DNA of 64,000 nt from Thermoplasmata archaeon (lineage in GTDB: Archaea > Thermoplasmatota > Thermoplasmata > Methanomassiliicoccales > Methanomethylophilaceae). Positions 8,665 through 15,425 of this stretch are shown in pieces (the first letter of the stretch is position 1; the number at the start of each line of letters is the position of its first letter). The notes beneath the pieces were generated by a model that did no database searches, had not been told where the DNA came from, and worked only from the letters and a program-made list of their open reading frames with translations. A program made the position numbers and the translations under genes. The stretch covers positions 22,117-86,116 of the forward strand of contig SUSU01000005.1 in assembly GCA_015063225.1 (NCBI GenBank), written 5' to 3'.

Positions 8665-8840
8665 TCCGCCAGGGAGGGTCCGACTGCAGCGGACTTACAC
8701 TCCCGCGGTCGGACCCCTGTCCTTGGAGGAGGTGAAAAAATCACCAAAGATACCGAGGGCCAGGTCAGTAACCGTAGGAAAGTTCTCCTGGCCCTCGTAA
8801 GACTCGTCCTCCTTTTGGCGGACATCCTCTTGTGAGGAAG
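8665..8840 (+). ncRNA. Candidate structured RNA A
   Basis: Starting at the predicted transcription start there is a 9-bp perfect stem GGGTCCGAC (8676-8684) with GTCGGACCC (8708-8716), extended below by CCAGG (8669-8673) with CCTTGG (8721-8726). Then follow a small hairpin GGTGA/TCACC (8731-8745), an 11-bp perfect stem CGAGGGCCAGG (8754-8764) with CCTGGCCCTCG (8787-8797), and CCTC/GAGG (8826-8837). I looked for the conserved cores of RNase P RNA, SRP RNA, C/D box RNAs and known archaeal riboswitches and did not find them. The 3' end is not defined. Function unknown. Confidence 0.4.
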
Positions 8841-8895
8841 ACACATCAGGCCCTTGCGGAACCGTTCCGTGTCCGTCCGAAAATCCCCCTGTCCG

Positions 8896-8903
8896 TATAT
8901 AAG
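8896..8903 (+). promoter_or_regulatory. TATA box for candidate RNA B
   Basis: TATATAAG, in a G+C-rich setting. A start about 25 nt downstream would fall near 8925, at the first bases of the closing helix of candidate RNA B. Confidence 0.45.
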
Positions 8904-8917
8904 GAACGCGCAGATCC

Positions 8918-8998
8918 CCGCCGTCGCGGGAACCGTCAGGGATACAAATCCGTCTCGTGGGAGACGCACCCCGTCTCGTGGGAGACATGTTACGGCGG
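8918..8998 (+). ncRNA. Candidate structured RNA B with twin identical hairpins
   Basis: Two identical 14-nt hairpins, GTCTC-GTGG-GAGAC, lie at 8952-8965 and 8973-8986. They are enclosed by a 7-bp helix CCGCCGT (8918-8924) with ACGGCGG (8992-8998). The nested arrangement of two copies inside one closing helix is unlikely to arise by chance and suggests a folded RNA or a paired protein-binding site. No known RNA family is recognised. Confidence 0.4.
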
Positions 8999-9102
8999 TC
9001 ACCTTCACCCCCGCCGGTGCCCGGACCGTCTACAAGAGTCTCACGGGCGCGTCCGAGAGGTTATCGATTGTCCGAAGATGGACAAAGCCCGTTCACCCGT
9101 GT

Positions 9103-9120
9103 CCAACCTAAAAGGTTGGG
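9103..9120 (+). promoter_or_regulatory. Inverted repeat abutting the carA TATA box
   Basis: CCAACCT (9103-9109) pairs with AGGTTGG (9113-9119) around a 3-nt spacer, directly before the TATA box at 9121. It could be an operator controlling carAB or the terminator of an upstream RNA; position favours an operator overlapping the factor-B recognition element. Confidence 0.45.
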
Positions 9121-9128
9121 ATTATATA
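9121..9128 (+). promoter_or_regulatory. TATA box of carAB
   Basis: ATTATATA, about 29 nt (box centre) before the ATG at 9154. It predicts a leaderless message and decides the ATG at 9154 over the in-frame TTG at 9139. Confidence 0.6.
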
Positions 9129-9153
9129 GGTTCCCAAATTGAGTCAATTCTCG

Positions 9154-10236
9154 ATGTCAAGTTATCTTGTCCTCGAGGACGGAACGGTATACGAGGGAGA
9201 CGCCTTCGGATACCGTGCCGAAGCCTCCGGAGAGGTCGTTTTCAGCACCGGAATGAGTGGATATCAGGAAAGCCTTACCGACCCGTCCTACCGCGGACAG
9301 ATTCTGGTCATGACATTCCCCACCATCGGCAATTACGGTACAACCGATGATTTCTACCAGTCGGACGCGGTACAGGTCCGCGCACTCGTCGTGAGGGAGT
9401 ACACCAAGGAACCCTCCGACTCCTACCACGGGAAGACCATCGACGAGTTCCTGAAGGACTACAAGGTCCCCGGGATCTCCGGCGTGGACACCCGCGACCT
9501 TGTTATCAAGATCAGGGAGCACGGTACCCTCAAGGGGGCCATCATCTACGATGAGGCGGCCATCCCCGAGACCGTCGCCAGACTGAAGAAGATGCCCGCC
9601 CCCTCCGAGGCCGACCTCGTGGGCGAGGTGTCCTGCAAACAGATCCAGAGGTTCGACAACGGGAAGGAATACACCGTCGCCCTGCTCGACTGCGGCGAGA
9701 AGCTCCGCATCCTCCAGGACCTCAGCATGTTCTTCAACGTCGTCATGTACCCCTACGACACCCCCTCCGACGTCATCATGGAGGACAAGGTCAGCGGCAT
9801 GCTGGTCTCCAACGGCCCCGGCGACCCCAGCCACCCCAACATGGTGAAGGGCCCGGCCAGGACCATCAACGACCTCTCCACCGCGATCCCCATCATGGGC
9901 ATCTGCCTCGGGAACCAGGTCACCGCCGTCGGACTCGGCGCCAAGACCTACAAGATGAAGTTCGGCCACAGGGGATGCAACCAGCCCGTCATGTACGACG
10001 GGAAGGTGTACATCACCAGCCAGAACCACGGCTTCGCCGTCGACGAGGACAGCCTCAAGGGCACCGGCCTCATCGCCGACCAGTTCAACATCAACGACCA
10101 CACCATCGAGGGACTGAGGCTGGAGAACCTCCCGGTCTTCACCGCACAGTACCACCCCGAGGCCAACCCCGGCCCGCACGACACTTCGTTCCTGTTCACG
10201 CGCTTCAGGGACGCCGTCAAGGAGGCGAAGAGATGA
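9154..10236 (+). CDS. carA: Carbamoyl-phosphate synthase small (glutaminase) subunit
   Basis: This 360-residue subunit hydrolyses glutamine and passes ammonia to CarB for carbamoyl phosphate, used in pyrimidine and arginine synthesis. The N-terminal domain starts SSYLVLEDGTVYEGDAFGY, and the class I amidotransferase domain has SNGPGDPSHP, the nucleophile Cys251 in GICLGNQ, and the HPE of the triad in AQYHPEANPGP. The ATG at 9154 is chosen because a TATA box lies about 29 nt before it. The stop overlaps the carB ATG by 4 nt, so the two subunits are coupled. The unusual upstream region with stable hairpins is described separately. Confidence 0.95.
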   Translation: MSSYLVLEDGTVYEGDAFGYRAEASGEVVFSTGMSGYQESLTDPSYRGQILVMTFPTIGNYGTTDDFYQSDAVQVRALVVREYTKEPSDSYHGKTIDEFLKDYKVPGISGVDTRDLVIKIREHGTLKGAIIYDEAAIPETVARLKKMPAPSEADLVGEVSCKQIQRFDNGKEYTVALLDCGEKLRILQDLSMFFNVVMYPYDTPSDVIMEDKVSGMLVSNGPGDPSHPNMVKGPARTINDLSTAIPIMGICLGNQVTAVGLGAKTYKMKFGHRGCNQPVMYDGKVYITSQNHGFAVDEDSLKGTGLIADQFNINDHTIEGLRLENLPVFTAQYHPEANPGPHDTSFLFTRFRDAVKEAKR

Positions 10237-13200
10237 GGAAGGAATACAAGAAGCTCCTGGTCATCGGATCGGGACCCATCGTCATCGGTCAGGCCGCCGA
10301 GTTCGACTTCTCCGGTTCGCAGGCCTGCAGGTCCCTCCGCGAGGAGGGCTACAAGACCGTCCTGGTCAACAGCAACCCCGCCACCATCCAGACCGACCCC
10401 GAGACCGCGGACAGCGTCTACATCGAGCCCATGACCGCGGAGCACGTCGCCAAGATCATCGAGAAGGAGGGCGTCGACGGCGTCCTCTCCGGAATGGGAG
10501 GACAGACCGGTCTGAACATCTCCGCCGAGCTCGCCGAGAAGGGATACCTCGAGAAGTACGGGGCATGCCTCGTCGGTACCCAGCCGGACGCCATCGAGAG
10601 GTCCGAGGACAGGGAGCTGTTCAAGGAGGCCATGGAGGAGATCGGCGAGCCCGTCCCCAAGTCCATGCCCGCCAACTGCATCGAGGACGCGCTCAAGGCT
10701 GTGGAGTACATCGGCCGCTACCCCGTCCTCATCCGCCCCGCGTTCACCCTCGGAGGTACCGGGGGAGGTATCGCTTACAACGAGGAGGAGCTCCGCGACA
10801 TCTGCGCCCGCGGTCTCGCCTACAGCCGCATCCACCAGGTCCTCATCGAGGAGAGCGTCCTCGGATGGAAGGAGATAGAGTATGAGGTCATGAGGGACTC
10901 CAAGGACAACTGCATCGTCATATGCAACATGGAGAACCTCGACGCCATGGGTATCCACACCGGGGAGTCCATCGTCTGCGCCCCCTGCCTGACCCTTTCC
11001 GACAAGGACCTGCAGATGTTCCGCACCGCGTCCATCAAGATCATCCGCACCCTGCAGATCGAGGGAGGCTGCAACGTGCAATTCGCCTTCGACCCCGTCA
11101 CCCACGACTACAGGGTCATCGAGGTCAACCCCCGCGTGTCGAGGTCCTCCGCCCTCGCCTCCAAGGCGACCGGATACCCCATCGCGAGGGTCGCCACCAA
11201 GATCGCCGTCGGTTACACCCTCGACGAGATCCCCAACCGCATCACCGGCAACACCTTCGCCGCCTTCGAGCCCGCCATCGACTACATCGTCCTGAAGATC
11301 CCCCGCTGGCCGTTCGACAAGTTCCGCACCGTCGACAGGCACCTCGGCACCCAGATGAAGTCTACCGGGGAGGTCATGGCCATCGGCCGCACCGTGGAGG
11401 AGGCCCTGCTGAAGGGACTCCGCTCCCTCGAGATCGGCGTGAAGGGTCTCGACCCCATCGACATGACCGACGACGAGCTCCACGAGGAGTTCAAGAACGC
11501 CACCGACAGGCGCATCTTCGCCATGGGCGAGGCCCTCAGACGCGGATGGACCCCCGAACAGGTCGCCAAGGAGACCTGCTGGGACATCTACTTCATCAAG
11601 AAGCTGAAGAACATCGTCGACATGGAGAACCGCCTCAAGAAGGAGGAGCTCACCGACGCCCTCCTCAAGGAGGCCAAGGAGATGGGCTTCTCCGACGAGA
11701 CCATCGCCACGCTCCGTAAGGACACTGACGAGTGGAAGGTCCGCGAGCAGAGGGAGAAAGCCGGCATCATGCCGTACTACAAGATGGTCGACACCTGCGC
11801 CGCCGAGTTCACAGCCGCCACCCCCTACTTCTACAGCACCTACAAGGGCAGGGCCTCCGAGGTCGTCCCCGACGGGAAGAAGAAGGTCGTCATCATCGGA
11901 GGCGGACCCATCCGCATCGGACAGGGTATCGAGTTCGACTACTGCTGCGTCCACGGCGTCAAGGCCCTCCAGGAGGAAGGCATCGAGGCCATCATGATCA
12001 ACAACAACCCCGAGACCGTCTCCACCGACTTCGACATCTCGGACCGCCTATACTTCGAGCCCCTGGAACTCGAGGACGTGCTCAACGTCATCAAGGCAGA
12101 GCAGGCCGACGGAGTGATATGCCAGTACGGCGGACAGACCTCCGTCAACCTCGCCATCGACGTGGAGAAGGGACTCAAGGGCACCAAGACCAAGGTGCTC
12201 GGGACCTCCCCCGACCAGATGGACGTCGCCGAGGACAGGAAGAGGTTCACCGACCTCATGCGCCAGCTGGACATCAGGCAGCCCCCGTCCGGGACCGCCT
12301 ACTCCTACGACGAGGCCATGAAGATCGCCGAGGACATCGGCTACCCCGTGCTCGTCAGGCCCTCCTACGTCCTGGGAGGGAGGGGAATGGAGATCGTCTA
12401 CTCCGACGAGGAGCTCCACACCTACATGGAGACCGCCGTCAAGGTATCCCGCAACCACCCCGTCCTCATCGACAAGTATCTCTCGGAGGCCATCGAGATC
12501 GACGTCGACTCCGCCTGCGACGGCGAGGACGTGTACGTGGGTGGCATACTCGAGCACATCGAGTACGCCGGCTGCCACTCCGGTGACGCCACCATGGTCA
12601 TGCCCCCCTACACCCTCTCGCAGAAGACCATCGACGAGATTGTCGAGATCAACAGGAAGGTCGCACTGGCTCTTCAGATCAGAGGACTCATGAACCTGCA
12701 GCTCGCCTACAAGGACGGACAAATCTGGATGATCGAGGCCAACCCCAGGGCCTCCAGGACCGTGCCCTTCATCTCCAAGGCCACCGGCGTCCCGCTGGCC
12801 AAGATCGGTGTGAAGATCATGCTCGGCCGCAAGCTGAAGGAGTTCGGACTCTCCGGCTACAGGCCCATCGACCACTACGCCGTCAAGGCCTCCGTGTTCC
12901 CCTTCCTCAAGCTCGTCGGCGTGGATTCCATCCTCACCCCCGAGATGAAGTCCACCGGTGAGGTCATGGGTATCGACCCCGACCTGCACACCGCCTGCCT
13001 CAAGGCGTTCACCGCCGCCGGCACCGTCCTCCCCACCGAGGGCGGAGTCTATATCACGGTCAACGACCACGACAAGCCCCGCGCGGCCAAGATCGCCAAG
13101 GCCCTCGTCGAGATGGGCTTCAGGATCTACGCCACCAAGGGAACCTCCACCTACCTCCGCGAGAACGGTGTGGAGAACACCGCCGTGTTCAAGAACAACG

Positions 13201-13445
13201 AGGGAATGAAGCCCAACGCCATCAGCCTGATGCGCGACGGCTCCATCAACCTGGTCATCAACTCCCCCTCGGAGCACTCCGGTGCCGTCCGCGACGGACA
13301 CAGGATGCGCAGGCTCGCCGTGGAGCTCGAGATACCCTTCATCACCACCATCAACGGTGCCGAGATGGCAGTGGGTGCCATCGCCGTGAAGAAGAAGGGC
13401 GACATCGGCGTCAAGAGCATGCAGGAATACCACAAGCTCGTCTAA
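10233..13445 (+). CDS. carB: Carbamoyl-phosphate synthase large subunit
   Basis: This 1070-residue subunit has the full CarB plan: two homologous ATP-grasp halves, an oligomerisation region between them and a C-terminal allosteric MGS domain. The first half starts KKLLVIGSGPIVIGQAAEFDFSG and the second VVIIGGGPIRIGQGIEFDYCC, a clear internal repeat. ATP-grasp markers include RPAFTLGGTGGG in the first half and RPSYVLGGRGME in the second. The last 130 residues (GGVYITVNDHDKPRAAKIAK...LVINSP) form the allosteric domain. The gene is in one piece, whereas many archaea split carB. It follows carA with a 4-nt overlap and is followed by a terminator hairpin. Confidence 0.96.
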   Translation: MRKEYKKLLVIGSGPIVIGQAAEFDFSGSQACRSLREEGYKTVLVNSNPATIQTDPETADSVYIEPMTAEHVAKIIEKEGVDGVLSGMGGQTGLNISAELAEKGYLEKYGACLVGTQPDAIERSEDRELFKEAMEEIGEPVPKSMPANCIEDALKAVEYIGRYPVLIRPAFTLGGTGGGIAYNEEELRDICARGLAYSRIHQVLIEESVLGWKEIEYEVMRDSKDNCIVICNMENLDAMGIHTGESIVCAPCLTLSDKDLQMFRTASIKIIRTLQIEGGCNVQFAFDPVTHDYRVIEVNPRVSRSSALASKATGYPIARVATKIAVGYTLDEIPNRITGNTFAAFEPAIDYIVLKIPRWPFDKFRTVDRHLGTQMKSTGEVMAIGRTVEEALLKGLRSLEIGVKGLDPIDMTDDELHEEFKNATDRRIFAMGEALRRGWTPEQVAKETCWDIYFIKKLKNIVDMENRLKKEELTDALLKEAKEMGFSDETIATLRKDTDEWKVREQREKAGIMPYYKMVDTCAAEFTAATPYFYSTYKGRASEVVPDGKKKVVIIGGGPIRIGQGIEFDYCCVHGVKALQEEGIEAIMINNNPETVSTDFDISDRLYFEPLELEDVLNVIKAEQADGVICQYGGQTSVNLAIDVEKGLKGTKTKVLGTSPDQMDVAEDRKRFTDLMRQLDIRQPPSGTAYSYDEAMKIAEDIGYPVLVRPSYVLGGRGMEIVYSDEELHTYMETAVKVSRNHPVLIDKYLSEAIEIDVDSACDGEDVYVGGILEHIEYAGCHSGDATMVMPPYTLSQKTIDEIVEINRKVALALQIRGLMNLQLAYKDGQIWMIEANPRASRTVPFISKATGVPLAKIGVKIMLGRKLKEFGLSGYRPIDHYAVKASVFPFLKLVGVDSILTPEMKSTGEVMGIDPDLHTACLKAFTAAGTVLPTEGGVYITVNDHDKPRAAKIAKALVEMGFRIYATKGTSTYLRENGVENTAVFKNNEGMKPNAISLMRDGSINLVINSPSEHSGAVRDGHRMRRLAVELEIPFITTINGAEMAVGAIAVKKKGDIGVKSMQEYHKLV

Positions 13446-13452
13446 ACCTCTC

Positions 13453-13475
13453 AAGGGCCGCAAGGCCCTTCTCTT
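13453..13475 (+). terminator. Terminator of carAB
   Basis: A 7-bp stem AAGGGCC/GGCCCTT closed by a GCAA tetraloop (13453-13470), followed by a pyrimidine tract CTCTTATC, 7 nt after the carB stop. Confidence 0.65.
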
Positions 13476-13504
13476 ATCCCCCGTATCTGAATCGGACGGG
13501 GTTT

Positions 13505-13627
13505 TCAACTCTTCAGTCTTCTCTCGAGATCGGCATAATCGATCCCTTCCCCGCCGTCGTAGAAGAACTCGTCGATCACTCTGCTCACGTCGTCGATCAA
13601 CGATTCATCCACATGGATACCATTCAT
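13505..13627 (-). CDS. Small acidic protein of unknown function, second of two
   Basis: This 40-residue frame begins MNGIHVDESLIDDVSRVIDE and ends YADLERRLKS. It is acidic and probably helical. It starts 3 nt after the stop of the 48-residue frame upstream on the same strand, as expected for a bicistron. It is too short for a confident call, but the tight spacing, the RBS-like AGAGG before the ATG and the coding-like composition support it. No family recognised. It could be part of a small toxin-antitoxin or anti-phage module, or the remains of one longer gene split by a frameshift. Confidence 0.4.
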   Translation of the reverse strand: MNGIHVDESLIDDVSRVIDEFFYDGGEGIDYADLERRLKS

Positions 13628-13630
13628 CCT

Positions 13631-13777
13631 CTATCCGCCTATATCAGCATCCACGGACTCGAAGTACTTCAGAATAGCAAACCCCACACCGTCATCGTCC
13701 ATAGGCCGTGAGAGATCGATCCCGTCAGAATGCTCCCTGATCAGTTGAACTGATCTTTCACTGATTATTTTAGCCAC
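13631..13777 (-). CDS. Small protein of unknown function, first of two
   Basis: This 48-residue frame starts at a GTG (13777) preceded by GAAGGTGA, a good Shine-Dalgarno match about 6 nt away, and reads VAKIISERSVQLIREHSDGIDL...FAILKYFESVDADIGG. It is followed after 3 nt by the 40-residue frame at 13505-13627. No known domain is recognised. It lies at the left of an A+T-richer accessory segment that runs to about 16983. The downstream neighbour and size suggest an antitoxin-like or regulatory micro-protein, but this is a guess. Confidence 0.4.
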   Translation of the reverse strand: MAKIISERSVQLIREHSDGIDLSRPMDDDGVGFAILKYFESVDADIGG

Positions 13778-13779
13778 GA

Positions 13780-14009
13780 TTCACCTTCTTCCGTTATTCC
13801 TTTTAGTATCAGTTGTTGGAACAAACCTATGTGAGATCTAGTCTCTTTTTTTGTTGAGGTTTTTGGATGGTCTGTTAAACCCTCGAATCAGCCTTGTTGT
13901 GACGTACAACGGCCATAGTCGGTATGACGTTTCTCGCATCGCGCGGACAAACCGGATACACGGTCCTAACGGTCTTTTCCACCCGGAAATGTTAACTTTC
14001 ATACCTAGT
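13780..14009. other. A+T-rich gap with no gene seen
   Basis: About 230 nt between the small minus-strand pair and the gene at 14039. It contains T-runs and no frame that looks coding. The promoters of both flanking units should lie here. Confidence 0.5.
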
Positions 14010-14017
14010 ATTATATC
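14010..14017 (+). promoter_or_regulatory. TATA box of the zinc-ribbon protein gene
   Basis: ATTATATC-like element (14010-14017) centred about 26 nt before the ATG at 14039, predicting a leaderless transcript. Confidence 0.5.
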
Positions 14018-14038
14018 TTATCCAGACACAATATCCTC

Positions 14039-15307
14039 ATGGACGATATTCAATTATCCCCGGAGGATTCATCATCCTTGCACTGTTACAGATGTGGGGA
14101 TGAAATAGGCTTAATCACCGAGATGCTCTGCGACGATGATGGGGACATACGCGAGATGTTTCTCGTATGCCCACACTGCGGGGGATTCTCGATCATGTTT
14201 GACGAGGAAGAGGGATGGCATGTCAAAGGGACCGACATCCCGTATGTCCCGGGCGCCTTTTCCGATACCGCATACCTCTACTCACAATTCGATGAAAAGG
14301 AATACCCCGACAAAGAAACTGCACTCCGCAGTAAACTAGGAATCTTGAACACACTCATAATCGAGTGCGAAACATCTGATAGCATCGTGCCAACAAAACG
14401 TCTGCATTACGAACGGATTAGGATACTGAAGGAAGCCATCGATTCGGGTTTGGAGGCATTCCGCAAAGACTATGCGGAGGCCCTTTTCGAATCAATATAC
14501 TCCGGCTACGATACGCCCGAGATAAGGGCTGAAATCACAGAACACCTCCAATACTATGACATCAGGGATCTATCCTTACTGTTGGACTCGATACTCGCGG
14601 AGGAAAATGAAGAAGACCCCCTTAGTAAAACAATCGAAGAAATGCTGCACAAAACGGAGACCGAACTCCTCGATAAAGACGCCGTGGACTCAACTAAGGG
14701 CCTGTTAGAACTAATAGACCACTACATTTACTTCGATGACTGCAAAAAGGCTTTGGAATTACAGGATCATCTCATTATTTGCCTACGTGATGCTGGAACA
14801 ACGGAATCGAATCAGATGATCGGTATGGTATGCAGTCATTGTCTGGAGATAACTACCGATGAAAAACTCGATTCCATCATGTCCGGCATGAGGAAAATCC
14901 GCGAGTGTTGTCCCGAAGATTACTACACGTGTTCGATAGCCAATGCACGCCGTTGGATATACGACCCAGGACACTTAGAAGACATCAAACAGGACATGAT
15001 GTGGCTTCAGAACCATTTAATCCCCATCAACGAAGACCCCTTTGATTACGACGACTACGATAGCCAACAATCAATAGTTGAATACGTATATGCAGTCGCA
15101 TCAAATTCCCCTGAAGAAATGGAAAAAGCTGTGATGGATCTGGTGGATTACTATGATTACTACGACTTCGACACGGATTCATCTTGGGCGATATGGGACT
15201 ATTGGATCAACAGGAATCCTGGAAAACGCATGAAGAAATGGATACTACAGAGGTTGAATGAAGAAGGTTTGACTTTGGAACATATCCGTGATCTCAGCAC
15301 CCAGTGA
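14039..15307 (+). CDS. Zinc-ribbon protein with long helical region, unknown function
   Basis: This 422-residue protein has an N-terminal zinc ribbon, with CYRC at about residues 16-19 and CPHC at about 44-47, separated by an acidic stretch. The remainder is acidic and predicted mostly helical, with pairs such as DLSLLLDSILAEENEEDPL and KALELQDHLIICLRDAG that resemble TPR-like helical hairpins. No catalytic motif is seen. The gene is A+T-richer than its neighbours and uses codons such as TTA, ATA and AGA more often, a sign of separate origin. It stands alone with its own TATA box and precedes the DUF234 ATPase gene by 118 nt (97 nt to the longer in-frame start). Whether the two act together is unknown. 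Confidence 0.7.
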   Translation: MDDIQLSPEDSSSLHCYRCGDEIGLITEMLCDDDGDIREMFLVCPHCGGFSIMFDEEEGWHVKGTDIPYVPGAFSDTAYLYSQFDEKEYPDKETALRSKLGILNTLIIECETSDSIVPTKRLHYERIRILKEAIDSGLEAFRKDYAEALFESIYSGYDTPEIRAEITEHLQYYDIRDLSLLLDSILAEENEEDPLSKTIEEMLHKTETELLDKDAVDSTKGLLELIDHYIYFDDCKKALELQDHLIICLRDAGTTESNQMIGMVCSHCLEITTDEKLDSIMSGMRKIRECCPEDYYTCSIANARRWIYDPGHLEDIKQDMMWLQNHLIPINEDPFDYDDYDSQQSIVEYVYAVASNSPEEMEKAVMDLVDYYDYYDFDTDSSWAIWDYWINRNPGKRMKKWILQRLNEEGLTLEHIRDLSTQ

Positions 15308-15358
15308 TTTGTTTAGAACTGCAACAGAATGATCAAAAATGAGGTTTACTATTAATTT

Positions 15359-15395
15359 CAAAGTAAAATTTTTTTACTCTGGAATTTAAAGTAAA
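15359..15395 (+). promoter_or_regulatory. Repeated AGTAAA/TTTACT elements before the ATPase gene
   Basis: AAAGTAAA occurs at about 15360-15367 and again at 15388-15394 (AAAGTAA), and TTTACT at 15373-15378 faces the first copy, making an AGTAAA-TTTACT inverted repeat just upstream of the TATA box TTTTTATA (15396-15403). It looks like an operator, perhaps for autoregulation. The A+T-rich context makes chance repeats possible. Confidence 0.4.
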
Positions 15396-15425
15396 TTTTT
15401 ATAAATGTCACACGATATCACGAAC

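Larger units (their letters stand above)
8548..9153 (+). other. 600-nt intergenic region between pelA and carA
   Basis: No reading frame here has convincing codon use or similarity to a known family; the ORFs present are short and overlap hairpins. The region holds two TATA boxes facing right (8636-8644 and 8896-8903) in addition to the carA promoter, and at least six strong stem-loops, described in separate entries. It is more likely to encode one or two structured RNAs than protein. Confidence 0.6.

Noticed and set aside
8665..8998. RNase P RNA or SRP RNA in the pelA-carA gap
   Set aside because: The conserved cores were not found (no GAGGAAAGTCC with ACAGAA partner, no helix-8 GGAAGG/AGCAG motif), so the region is left as an unclassified RNA candidate.
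8646..9008. 120-codon minus-strand ORF in the pelA-carA gap
   Set aside because: It runs through the hairpin stems, lacks an RBS or promoter and has no coding-like features, so a structured RNA reading is preferred.
9948..11954. Long minus-strand ORF of 668 codons opposite carAB
   Set aside because: It is the antisense of strongly conserved carA and carB and has the valine/glycine/aspartate-rich composition typical of antisense frames in G+C-rich genes.
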